Assembly (NCBI RefSeq): GCF_003991405.1
Contig: NZ_RPEN01000159.1
Location: 310,001 to 374,000 of the forward strand
DNA length: 64,000 bases
Origin: Pseudorhodobacter sp. E13
GTDB taxonomy: Bacteria; Pseudomonadota; Alphaproteobacteria; Rhodobacterales; Rhodobacteraceae
Direction: 5' to 3'
Shown: piece after piece, positions 34,993-43,052 of the stretch
Position numbering within the stretch: position 1 is the stretch's first letter
How the letters are laid out: every line of letters begins with the position of its first letter
Program-made: the position numbers and the translations under genes
Notes under the pieces: model-generated
What the model was told of the DNA's origin: nothing
What the model saw: only the letters and a program-made list of their open reading frames with translations
Database searches by the model: none

Positions 34993-35466
34993 TCAGCGTT
35001 TGCCCTGCGCGCGGAAGCGGTCTTCGATATCGGCGCTGACCTGCGACAGGCGCAGCGCGAAACGGCGGGTCACTTTGGTTTTGGCCAAGCGCAAGGATTG
35101 CAGGAACAGGCGGGCGGCCAGCGTGCGGGGCCGCACCTCCAGCGTGGCGACAACACGGGTGCGGCGCGGCCCCATTTCGGCCAGTTCGATCACCAGATCG
35201 CCTTCGGCCGGGGTGCCCAGACATTCGAAGGCAAGGCGCTGCTGCGGTTGCAGATCGGTGACTTTCACGACCACCTTGCGCGGCTTGCCGCGATAGGCAA
35301 AGCCAACCTTCCATGACATGCCGGGGCCGGGGCTGCGCATCGTGTCCAAGCGGTCCACCTCGGCGCCGCGGCGCATGGCGGCACGTTCCCACGCCTCAAA
35401 ATCGCTGAGCACCTCATTCACAAAGGCCAGCGGTGCCTCGATATCTTCTTTCGCGCTCAGTTTCAT
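34993..35466 (-). CDS. SRPBCC (START-like) family protein
   Basis: A 157-residue protein of the polyketide-cyclase/START fold: KLSAKEDIEAPLAFVNEVLSDF at the start, a beta sheet with WKVGFAYRGKPRKVVVKV, and a long C-terminal amphipathic helix rich in Arg and Lys. Such domains bind hydrophobic ligands; no ligand is predictable. ATG 35466 follows AAAAGGGACG. The much longer open frame (to 36210) lies over nudC on the same strand and is not coding. nudC is upstream with a 122-base gap. Confidence 0.8.
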   Translation of the reverse strand: MKLSAKEDIEAPLAFVNEVLSDFEAWERAAMRRGAEVDRLDTMRSPGPGMSWKVGFAYRGKPRKVVVKVTDLQPQQRLAFECLGTPAEGDLVIELAEMGPRRTRVVATLEVRPRTLAARLFLQSLRLAKTKVTRRFALRLSQVSADIEDRFRAQGKR

Positions 35467-35588
35467 GCCGCGTCCCTTTTCCTGCCTCGGAGTGCCCCGT
35501 TCTTGCTGCTTACGTTTGCCGGTTTGGGGGCTGTTGCTTTGGTATAGCCGATTTTGCGCGCCTCGGCTTGGGCTTTTTTCACTAAAGG

Positions 35589-36554
35589 TTACAAGGGCGG
35601 CGCGTCCAGCCGGTCCGCCAGCCAGCGCGCGATCAGGTAATAGGCGATGGCCCCTTTGCGCGCGGGCCGGATGACCGGGTGCTGCCCTGCCATCACATCC
35701 ATCATCTCTTCGCGGGTCACCCAAAGCGCGGCTTCCAATTCGTTGGGGTCCAGCGTGATCTCGTCGCTCAACGCCTCGCCTGCGCAGCCCATCATCAGTG
35801 AGGCGGGAAAGGGCCAGGGCTGGCTGGCGACATAGCGCACCGCGCCCACCTGCACCCCGGTTTCCTCGGCCACTTCGCGGCGCACGGCGGCCTCGATGGT
35901 TTCGCCGGGTTCGACAAAGCCTGCAAGGCAGGAATACATCCCTTCCGGCCAACCGGGGGAACGCCCGAGCAACAGCTTGTTGCCCCGCGTGATCAGCATG
36001 ATGACCACAGGGTCGGTGCGCGGAAAATGCTGGGCGGCACAACTGCCACAGGCGCGCTGCCAGCCGCCATTGATCGGGGCGGATTTTGCCCCGCACACCG
36101 CGCAAAAGCGGTGGCTGCGATGCCAGTGCAGCACGGCTTTGGCGCTGGCCGCCAGCTCTGCCGCGCGGGCCGAAAGCTGCACCATCACCCCGCGCAATTC
36201 CAAAAAGCACTGGGTTTCGGGCAAGCTGGGATGAAACTGCGCCGAGGGGTCGAAAAACCCGGCCTCCACCGCCTCGGCCCCGGCTTCGGGCGACCAGTCG
36301 GAAATATCCTGCGCAAAGCGGGCGATGCCGTCATCCAGCCCCAGAAACACAGGCTCTGCCCCATGCGCCAGCACCGGATGGCCCGAGGGCACCCAGCCCA
36401 GATCCTGCCCGTCACGGATCAGCGGCTTGCCCCGCCAGATCGGCAAAACCTGCCCTGCCGCCAACAGCCGCGCCATTTCCTGCGGGTCAGACCGCAAATG
36501 TGCCGCGCGGTCCAGCGCCGAGCCGGAAAAGGTCAATACATCCGCTGAAATCAT
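35589..36554 (-). CDS. nudC: NADH pyrophosphatase / Nudix hydrolase NudC
   Basis: A 321-residue enzyme of the NudC family that hydrolyses NADH to NMNH and AMP and can remove NAD caps from RNA. A zinc ribbon (CAVCG and CGSC, near residues 151-171) precedes the Nudix box GFVEPGETIEAAVRREVAEE near residue 213; SQPWPFPASLMMG after it is the NADH-specific SQPWPFP motif. The N-terminal NUDIX-like domain is complete. ATG 36554 opens the gene. The 209-base region upstream separates it from divergent cpdB. Confidence 0.93.
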   Translation of the reverse strand: MISADVLTFSGSALDRAAHLRSDPQEMARLLAAGQVLPIWRGKPLIRDGQDLGWVPSGHPVLAHGAEPVFLGLDDGIARFAQDISDWSPEAGAEAVEAGFFDPSAQFHPSLPETQCFLELRGVMVQLSARAAELAASAKAVLHWHRSHRFCAVCGAKSAPINGGWQRACGSCAAQHFPRTDPVVIMLITRGNKLLLGRSPGWPEGMYSCLAGFVEPGETIEAAVRREVAEETGVQVGAVRYVASQPWPFPASLMMGCAGEALSDEITLDPNELEAALWVTREEMMDVMAGQHPVIRPARKGAIAYYLIARWLADRLDAPPL

Positions 36555-36657
36555 TCCGCTGCCCCCTTTTGCAGCGTGATGCCATGCGCATTGACCTGTG
36601 GCAATTCTAACCCAAGAAAAAACAAGTAATACAATCTATGCGCGAAAATTTTACCTA

Positions 36658-36698
36658 ACGCTTTACTTGGCATAGATTTCCCCATGATGACGCTTTAC
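36658..36698. promoter_or_regulatory. Direct repeat between nudC and cpdB
   Basis: ACGCTTTAC occurs at 36658-36666 and again at 36690-36698, 32 bases apart (about three helical turns), in an AT-rich intergenic region. A candidate binding site with no recognised regulator. Confidence 0.35.
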
Positions 36699-36763
36699 GT
36701 TCACACAGGAAATCGCTGGTATCGGCCCGGATAAAAACACCCGCAACGCCCCAAGGAAAGAAT

Positions 36764-38677
36764 TTGCGCACTCCGTCCTCCATCGCAGCCAAGGCCACGG
36801 CAGGGCAATCGCATTTGCGGATTTTGCAGACCACGGATCTGCACGCGCAGGTTTTGCCCTTCGATTACTATACGGACCGGCAGGTTGAAGGCACGGGGCT
36901 GGCGCGCACAGCATCCTTGATCGCAGCGGCGCGGGCAGAGGCGCAGACCTGCCTTCTGCTGGACAATGGCGATTTTCTGCAAGGCAGCGCGATGGGCGAT
37001 TACATCGCCTATGACCGGGGCCTGAACATGGGCGATCTGCACCCGATCATCGCTGCGATGAACACGCTGGGCTATGACGCGGCCACTTTGGGCAACCATG
37101 AATTCAACTATGGCATCCCGTTCATGATGGCGGCCATCGGGGCCAGCAATTTCCCCTTTGTCAGTGCCAATACCCTGACCAAACGCGGCGCAACCGTGCA
37201 AGAGGATGAGCGTTTGCTGCCGCCCTATGTGCTGCTGGACCGTATGGTGCAGGATGGCACGGGCAAGCAAAGCCCGATCCGCATCGGGGTGCTTGGCCTG
37301 CTGCCGCCGCAAATCGTGACATGGGACGAGGCGCATCTGCGCGACCGTATTTTCAGCCGCGACATGGTGGAAACCGCGGCGGCGCTGATCCCTGAAATGC
37401 GGCAGGCGGGGGCGGATATCATCGTCGTGCTGGCCCATACCGGCATCGGAGAGGCGGCGCATGACATTGACATGGAAAACGCCGCCATCCCGCTTGCGCA
37501 ACTTCCGGGGATTGATGCGTTGATCTTGGGCCATACGCATCTTGTCTTTCCCTCGCCCTATTTCGAACAGACCGCCGGGGTTGACCTTGCAGCCGGAACC
37601 ATCGCCGGAACGCCTGCGGTGATGGCGGGCTTCTGGGGGTCACATCTTGGCATCATCGACCTGTTGCTGGAACAGCAGGACGGGCGCTGGCGGGTTGCGG
37701 CCTCGCGGTCCGAGGCGCGGCCCATCGCCCTGCGGGACCCGGAAACCGCCGCGCGCCGCCCCTTGGTCAAATCGGCGCAACCCGTGCTGCGCGCGGTGCA
37801 AGGCGCGCATCTGGCCACGCTGAACTATATGCGCAGCCCGGTCGGTGAAACGCTAAAACCGATCCACAGCTATTTCGCGATGATCCATGATTGTCAAAGC
37901 TTGCAGATTGTTTGCCATGCCCAAAGTGCCTTTGTCGCAGAACGCCTGAAAGGCACTGTCTGGGCCGACCTGCCGCTGCTGGCCGCTGCTGCGCCGTTCA
38001 AGGCAGGTGGCCGGGCGGGGCCGGACCATTTCACCGATATTCCGGCGGGGCCCTTGTATCAGCGCAGCGTGGCCGATCTGTATTGCTTTCCCAACACCAT
38101 TTGCGCGCTGCACCTGCGCGGCCACGAACTTGTCGAATGGCTGGAACGCTCTGCCTCGGCGTTTCACCGGATCACGCCCGGACAATCGGACCAGCCTTTG
38201 CTGGACGAGGCCTTTCCATCGTATAATTTCGATGTGATCTTTGGCCTGACATATGAGATCGACCCCTCGCAGCCCGCGCGCTATTCGGCGGACCACAGGC
38301 TGATCGACAGTGCAGCCCGGCGTGTGCATAACCTGTGCTACAACGGTAAACCACTTGATCTTGATGCGGAATTTATCGTTGCGACCAATAACTACCGGTC
38401 CAGCACGCAATCGGCGTTCAACAGCTTCATCAAAACCGAAGCGGTGCTGCAAGCCTCGGTGACCATTCGGACGATCATCTACAACTATATCTGCCGCAAC
38501 GGGCCGCTGAACCTTGTGCCGCAACCGAACTGGCGGCTGCGCACGTTCCCCGATACCAGCTATTGCTTTGACTGTTCGCCCCGCGCCCTGCCTTTGGCGG
38601 CGCAGCTGCCGGGGCTGACGCTGGAACCCATGGGCAGCACCCCCGACGGCTTTGTGCGTTTCCGCATTTCCGCCTGA
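36764..38677 (+). CDS. cpdB: 2',3'-cyclic-nucleotide 2'-phosphodiesterase / 5'-nucleotidase family protein
   Basis: A 637-residue two-domain phosphoesterase. The N-terminal metallophosphatase has TTDLHAQ, NGDFLQG, GNHEFNYG, AHTGIG and GHTH; the C-terminal 5'-nucleotidase domain holds ATNNYRS and the stacking aromatic region FDCS. It should cleave 2',3'-cyclic nucleotides to nucleosides and phosphate. It starts at TTG 36764 after AAGGAAAG, since no ATG lies upstream in frame, and has no signal peptide, odd for a normally periplasmic enzyme. A bidirectional terminator follows. Confidence 0.9.
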   Translation: MRTPSSIAAKATAGQSHLRILQTTDLHAQVLPFDYYTDRQVEGTGLARTASLIAAARAEAQTCLLLDNGDFLQGSAMGDYIAYDRGLNMGDLHPIIAAMNTLGYDAATLGNHEFNYGIPFMMAAIGASNFPFVSANTLTKRGATVQEDERLLPPYVLLDRMVQDGTGKQSPIRIGVLGLLPPQIVTWDEAHLRDRIFSRDMVETAAALIPEMRQAGADIIVVLAHTGIGEAAHDIDMENAAIPLAQLPGIDALILGHTHLVFPSPYFEQTAGVDLAAGTIAGTPAVMAGFWGSHLGIIDLLLEQQDGRWRVAASRSEARPIALRDPETAARRPLVKSAQPVLRAVQGAHLATLNYMRSPVGETLKPIHSYFAMIHDCQSLQIVCHAQSAFVAERLKGTVWADLPLLAAAAPFKAGGRAGPDHFTDIPAGPLYQRSVADLYCFPNTICALHLRGHELVEWLERSASAFHRITPGQSDQPLLDEAFPSYNFDVIFGLTYEIDPSQPARYSADHRLIDSAARRVHNLCYNGKPLDLDAEFIVATNNYRSSTQSAFNSFIKTEAVLQASVTIRTIIYNYICRNGPLNLVPQPNWRLRTFPDTSYCFDCSPRALPLAAQLPGLTLEPMGSTPDGFVRFRISA

Positions 38678-38682
38678 ACAGC

Positions 38683-38714
38683 AAAAAGCCCGGAGCATGC
38701 GCCCCGGGCTTTTT
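38683..38714. terminator. Bidirectional terminator between cpdB and amtB
   Basis: AAAAAGCCCGG pairs with CCGGGCTTTTT around a 10-base loop, giving A and T runs on both sides. It ends cpdB on the plus strand and glnK-amtB on the minus strand. Confidence 0.88.
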
Positions 38715-38734
38715 CAGTTTCAAGGATCAAAGGC

Positions 38735-40057
38735 TCAGGCTTTGAATTCCGGGTAGGCTTCGAGGCCCAGCTCTGCCTTGTCGAGACCCAGAACTTCGTC
38801 TTCCTCGCTGGGGCGCAGGCCCATGGTTGCCTTCAGGACAAACCAGACCACCGACGAGGCCACCAGCATGAACACACCGATTGCGACAAAGCCCAGAAGC
38901 TGCGTGCCGAAATTCGCGCCTTCGGTGTAGAACGGAACCGCCATGGTGCCCCAGAAGCCAGCCACAAGGTGAACCGGGATCGCGCCGACCACATCGTCGA
39001 TCTTCAGTTTGTCGAGCATCGGCACCACGACAACCGCGATGATACCACCGATGGCACCGATCCACAGCGCGCCGAACAATGTCGGGTCCAACGGCCCTGC
39101 GGTGATCGCCACCAGACCGGCAAGCGCGCCGTTCAGCAGCATGGTAAGGTCGATCTTCTTATACAGAACCTGCGTCAGGATCATCGCAGAAACAGCACCA
39201 CCCGCCGCCGCCATGTTGGTATTGGCGAAGATGATCGCCACGGCATTGGCATCCGCTTCGGTGCCCAGCGCAAGCTGCGACGCACCGTTGAAGCCGAACC
39301 AGCCCAGCCACAGAACGAACGTCCCCAAGGTGGCCAGCGCAAGGTTGGAGCCCGGCATCGGGTTTACACGACCATCTTTGGAAAACTTGCCCAGACGCGG
39401 CCCAAGGATGATGGCACCTGCCAGCGCGGCAAAGCCACCGGTTGCGTGCACAAGGGTAGAGCCGGCAAAGTCCGAGAAGCCCGCTTCCGACAACCAGCCG
39501 CCGCCCCACTGCCAGGAGGCCTCGATCGGGTAGAGGAAGCCGGTCAGCACGACCGTGAAGATCAGGAAGGGCCACAGCTTGATACGTTCGGCCAGCGTGC
39601 CCGAAACGATAGAAGCGGTGGTGGCGCAGAACATCAACTGAAAGAAGAAGTCCGACCCGGTGGCATAGGCAGCATCCGCCGCAATGTCACCCTGAATGGA
39701 GGCGGTGGAGAAGGCCCCGATATAGCCCGCGATGGTCCAGCCATCGCCCGGATACATCAGGTTATAGCCGACCAGCCAATACATGATGCAAGCAATCGCA
39801 AACAGCGCGATGTTCTTGGTCAACTGCATGGTCACGTTCTTGGCGCGCACAAGGCCCGCTTCGAGCATGGCAAAGCCTGCGGCCATCCAGAACACCAGAA
39901 AGCCGCCGATCAGGAACAGCAAGGTGTTGAAGATAAACGCGTTATTCACAGCAGGTGCGGCCTCTGCGGCGGCCTCCTGTGCCATCAGGGGCAGGGCGGT
40001 TCCGGCGATCAGCGCCGAAAGACCTGCAATTTTCACTCCGGTTTTCATGATACTCAT
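38735..40057 (-). CDS. amtB: Ammonium transporter AmtB
   Basis: A 440-residue protein with a signal sequence (residues 1-25) and eleven membrane segments. The conductance residues are present: Asp-Phe-Ala-Gly with the first twin His in STLVHATGG and the second in VHLVAGFWGT, plus MLEAGLVRAKN. It imports ammonium and is gated by GlnK. ATG 40057 has GGGGGAAGG before it; ATG 40048 is an alternative. It follows glnK by 16 bases in the standard glnK-amtB operon, ended by a terminator. Confidence 0.95.
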   Translation of the reverse strand: MSIMKTGVKIAGLSALIAGTALPLMAQEAAAEAAPAVNNAFIFNTLLFLIGGFLVFWMAAGFAMLEAGLVRAKNVTMQLTKNIALFAIACIMYWLVGYNLMYPGDGWTIAGYIGAFSTASIQGDIAADAAYATGSDFFFQLMFCATTASIVSGTLAERIKLWPFLIFTVVLTGFLYPIEASWQWGGGWLSEAGFSDFAGSTLVHATGGFAALAGAIILGPRLGKFSKDGRVNPMPGSNLALATLGTFVLWLGWFGFNGASQLALGTEADANAVAIIFANTNMAAAGGAVSAMILTQVLYKKIDLTMLLNGALAGLVAITAGPLDPTLFGALWIGAIGGIIAVVVVPMLDKLKIDDVVGAIPVHLVAGFWGTMAVPFYTEGANFGTQLLGFVAIGVFMLVASSVVWFVLKATMGLRPSEEDEVLGLDKAELGLEAYPEFKA

Positions 40058-40073
40058 TTCCTTCCCCCGCTGC

Positions 40074-40412
40074 TTAAAGCGCGTCATCATTGGTTTCGCC
40101 GGTGCGCACCCGAAGCGCCTGGGACACATCCAGCACGAAAATCTTGCCGTCGCCGATCTTGCCGGTCTTTGCAGTTGCAGCGATGGTTTCCACCGCCGCC
40201 TCGGCCAAGGCATCCGGCACCACAATTTCCAGCCGCATCTTGGGCACGAAGTTCACGGCATATTCCGCGCCGCGGTAAATCTCGGTATGGCCGGATTGGG
40301 ACCCGAAGCCCTTGATTTCCGTTACCATCATGCCACGCACGCCAAGAGAGGTGAGCGCTTCGCGGACCTCCTCCAGCTTGAATGGCTTAATCGCTGCAAT
40401 GATCAGTTTCAC
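40074..40412 (-). CDS. glnK: Nitrogen regulatory protein P-II (GlnK)
   Basis: A 112-residue PII protein that senses ATP/ADP, 2-oxoglutarate and glutamine status and blocks AmtB. The uridylylated Tyr51 is in the T loop RGAEYAVNF; the start KLIIAAIKPFKLEEV and the C-terminal TGKIGDGKIFV are standard. It begins at GTG 40412 with GGGAGACGG before it, which matches the family N-terminus. amtB follows at 16 bases. The 265 bases upstream hold a direct repeat TTGCAC that may bind a regulator. Confidence 0.97.
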   Translation of the reverse strand: MKLIIAAIKPFKLEEVREALTSLGVRGMMVTEIKGFGSQSGHTEIYRGAEYAVNFVPKMRLEIVVPDALAEAAVETIAATAKTGKIGDGKIFVLDVSQALRVRTGETNDDAL

Positions 40413-40532
40413 GACCGTCTCCCTTGCTGAACCTGCCCGGCGCATGGCCCGGCTCTATGGCGACCAGAAGCATTTCTTTGCAGGTGCAGCACAAGAGAAG
40501 GGCGGCGGATTCAGCCCATCGAAACGGCAAAG

Positions 40533-40549
40533 TTGCACAATTTTTGCAC
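40533..40549. promoter_or_regulatory. Direct repeat upstream of glnK
   Basis: TTGCAC occurs at 40533-40538 and 40544-40549, exactly one helical turn (11 bases) apart, 121 bases upstream of the glnK start in an AT-rich patch. It may serve glnK-amtB or the divergent PBP gene. No match to a -24/-12 promoter was found. Confidence 0.4.
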
Positions 40550-40677
40550 TTATTTCAGCATCTGCCTAAAAATTGACCATAATTCGACCCGCAGCGCCTT
40601 GCCTTCCCTCTCCACAATCGCGCGCAAGCAGGCTATTCTGCGCAGCAACAAAGCGTGAAAACACGAAAGCATGATGG

Positions 40678-42876
40678 ATGAGCAGATCAGGCAACAGGCC
40701 GTCACCCTTGGTGGCAGACCGCCGGTATAAAACCCCCGCCGGGGGCAAAAAGGCAGCGCCGCCTTCGCCCAAGAAACCCAAGACGCCGAAACGCCGCGCC
40801 CCGCGCCGGGGCGGGATTTCGGGGTTCATCCTTGGGTTTTTTGGCCTGATCTGGCGCATGTTCTGGGGCATCACATGGCGTATCGGCGCGGTGGTCACGC
40901 TGATCGTTGCCGCCGCGACCTTTTATTTCTATGCCAAATTGCCCCCGGTGGGGGACATGCTGGACGCCCGCGCGCGCGGCTCTGTCACGCTGCTGGACCG
41001 CAATGATCAGGTTTTTGCGTGGCGGGGCGAAACCTTTGGCGGGTCGATCACGGCCGAAACCGTGTCAAAATATCTGCATGACGCCGTTGTCGCGACCGAG
41101 GACAAGCGATTCTATTGGCATTACGGCATTTCACCACGCGGCATCGCCAGCGCCGTGCGCATCAACATGCGCGAAGGGCGCGGGCCGTTGCAGGGCAACG
41201 GTGGCTCTACCATCACGCAGCAGGTGGCGAAGCTTTTGTGCCTTGGCGTGCCCTATGACCCCACGCAATGGAAGTCAGAAGCGGATTACGAGGCAGATTG
41301 CCGCCAAGGTGGCCTGATGCGCAAAATCCGCGAGGTGCCTTTCGCCTTTGCGCTGGAAACCAAATATACCAAGGAAGAAATTCTGACGATCTATTTCAAC
41401 CGCGCCTATCTGGGTGCGGGGGCGCGCGGGTTTGAGGCGGCAGCGCAACGCTATTTCGGGATTTCCGCCAATAAGGTGGATGCCGCACAGGCCGCGATGC
41501 TGGCCGGTTTGCTGAAAGCGCCGTCCACCTATGCGCCCACGAACAACCTGCAACGCGCGCAGGACCGGGCCGAGGTGGTGCTGGGCCTGATGCAGGAACA
41601 AGGCTATCTGACGCTGGCCGAGCATGAGGCCGCAACCCGCAACCCCGCCACCCTGTCACAAGCCGCCGAGGCGCGGGCGGGCGGCTATTTCGCCGATTGG
41701 GTGATGGGCGAAGGGCCCAGCTTTCTGACCAAGGACACCACCGAAGACGTGATCATGCGCACGACGCTTGACCAGCAGTTGCAAACGGCGGCGGAAACCG
41801 CACTGGCCGATATTTTCGCCACCAAGGTGCGCGACGGGTCCAAGGCCGAAGCGGCGGTGATTGTGATGTCGGCGGATGGGGCCGTGCGCGCCATGGTCGG
41901 CGGGCGCAAAGCCGCCCCTCCGGGCAGTTTCAACCGCGCGACCATGGCCAAGCGGCAAACCGGGTCGGCCTTCAAGCCGTTCGTTTATGCTGCCGCGATG
42001 GATCTGGGCTATACCCCCGCCGATTTCGTCGAGGACACGCCGCTGACCATCAATATTCCCGGTTCTGGCCCCTATTCGCCCAAGAATTACACCAATAAAT
42101 ATCTGGGCCTGATCACGCTGACCAAGGCGTTGGAGGAATCGGTCAATACCGCCGCCGTGCGCATATCCGAAGCGGTGGGCCGCGATGTCGTGCGCAAAGT
42201 CGCCTCGGATTTCGGGATTGAAAGCGATTTGGCCGCCGGGCCTGCGCTGGCTTTGGGCGCGTCGGAATCCAGCTTGCTGGAAATGACGGGGGCCTATGCG
42301 GGCATTTTGAACGGCGGGTCTGCGGTGCGGCCTTATGGCTTGCGTGATCTGCGCCTGCGCGATGATGACACGCCCCTGATGGGGCAGGATGGCGGTATCC
42401 GCGAGCGGGTGATTGCGGAACAGTCGGCGCAATACCTGACCTATATGATGTATAAGGTGGTCGAAGAGGGCACCGGCACCCGCGCCCGGCTGAACGGTCG
42501 CGAAGCGGCAGGGAAAACCGGCACCACATCGGCGGCGCGCGATGCGTGGTTCATCGGCTTTACCGCCGACTATGTGGCCGGTGTCTGGATGGGCTATGAC
42601 GACAACACACCCCTGAGCGGGGTAACAGGTGGCGGACTGCCTGCCGAGATTTGGCATGAGGTGATGCTGCGCGTGCATGAGGGCCTGCCCGCCCGCCCGC
42701 TTCCGATGAAAGTGCCAGAGCCACGCCTGCCCCCCGGAACGCAGCAACAGGCCCCGCAAGAGGAATTCCCGCAAACCTATCAGCCACAAGCCCAGCAACC
42801 GCAGGCGCCGCAACCCGGCGACGATCTGGCAGACCGTATCTTGCAGGAGGTGTTGGGGATATTGGGCGGAAACTGA
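40678..42876 (+). CDS. mrcA: Bifunctional penicillin-binding protein 1A-type (PBP1A)
   Basis: A 732-residue peptidoglycan synthase with a Lys/Arg/Pro-rich cytoplasmic tail (residues 1-45), a membrane anchor at about 73-90, a GT51 transglycosylase domain (ATEDKRFYWHYG with the catalytic Glu, then GNGGSTITQQ and LETKYTKEEILTIYFN) and a transpeptidase domain with SxxK in QTGSAFKPF, SVN and KTGTTS. The C-terminus is Pro/Gln-rich. ATG 40678 is used; nearby ATG 40671 and 40674 are out of frame. It stands alone, divergent from glnK. Confidence 0.93.
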   Translation: MSRSGNRPSPLVADRRYKTPAGGKKAAPPSPKKPKTPKRRAPRRGGISGFILGFFGLIWRMFWGITWRIGAVVTLIVAAATFYFYAKLPPVGDMLDARARGSVTLLDRNDQVFAWRGETFGGSITAETVSKYLHDAVVATEDKRFYWHYGISPRGIASAVRINMREGRGPLQGNGGSTITQQVAKLLCLGVPYDPTQWKSEADYEADCRQGGLMRKIREVPFAFALETKYTKEEILTIYFNRAYLGAGARGFEAAAQRYFGISANKVDAAQAAMLAGLLKAPSTYAPTNNLQRAQDRAEVVLGLMQEQGYLTLAEHEAATRNPATLSQAAEARAGGYFADWVMGEGPSFLTKDTTEDVIMRTTLDQQLQTAAETALADIFATKVRDGSKAEAAVIVMSADGAVRAMVGGRKAAPPGSFNRATMAKRQTGSAFKPFVYAAAMDLGYTPADFVEDTPLTINIPGSGPYSPKNYTNKYLGLITLTKALEESVNTAAVRISEAVGRDVVRKVASDFGIESDLAAGPALALGASESSLLEMTGAYAGILNGGSAVRPYGLRDLRLRDDDTPLMGQDGGIRERVIAEQSAQYLTYMMYKVVEEGTGTRARLNGREAAGKTGTTSAARDAWFIGFTADYVAGVWMGYDDNTPLSGVTGGGLPAEIWHEVMLRVHEGLPARPLPMKVPEPRLPPGTQQQAPQEEFPQTYQPQAQQPQAPQPGDDLADRILQEVLGILGGN

Positions 42877-42952
42877 CCCATGCCACCGCCCCGCCAAGGG
42901 CAACGGCCTTGCTGTCCGCCTTGGCTTGCGATTTGAAAACGGTGTTTTTGCA

Positions 42953-42967
42953 TTGATAAAATATCAA
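42953..42967. promoter_or_regulatory. Perfect palindrome upstream of the type I secretion genes
   Basis: TTGATA-AAA-TATCAA, a perfect 15-bp palindrome, 86 bases before the ABC gene start. It resembles an FNR box but with a spacer one base too long. A TATATG box lies 11-17 bases beyond, so it overlaps the expected -35 region. Confidence 0.5.
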
Positions 42968-43052
42968 GGGCCTGTGCTATATGGTCCTTGCGATTAAAAC
43001 ATAAAACACGCGGGCGCCGCGTATCGTTGCATAACAAGCGGATTTTATACCT

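Noticed and set aside
34993-36210. 405-codon extension of the SRPBCC gene
   Set aside because: The extension runs through nudC in another frame; the SRPBCC domain begins at ATG 35466 with its own ribosome site.
40413-40677. A sigma-54 promoter for glnK
   Set aside because: No GG-N10-GC pair with the right flanks was found; the TTGCAC repeats have different spacing.
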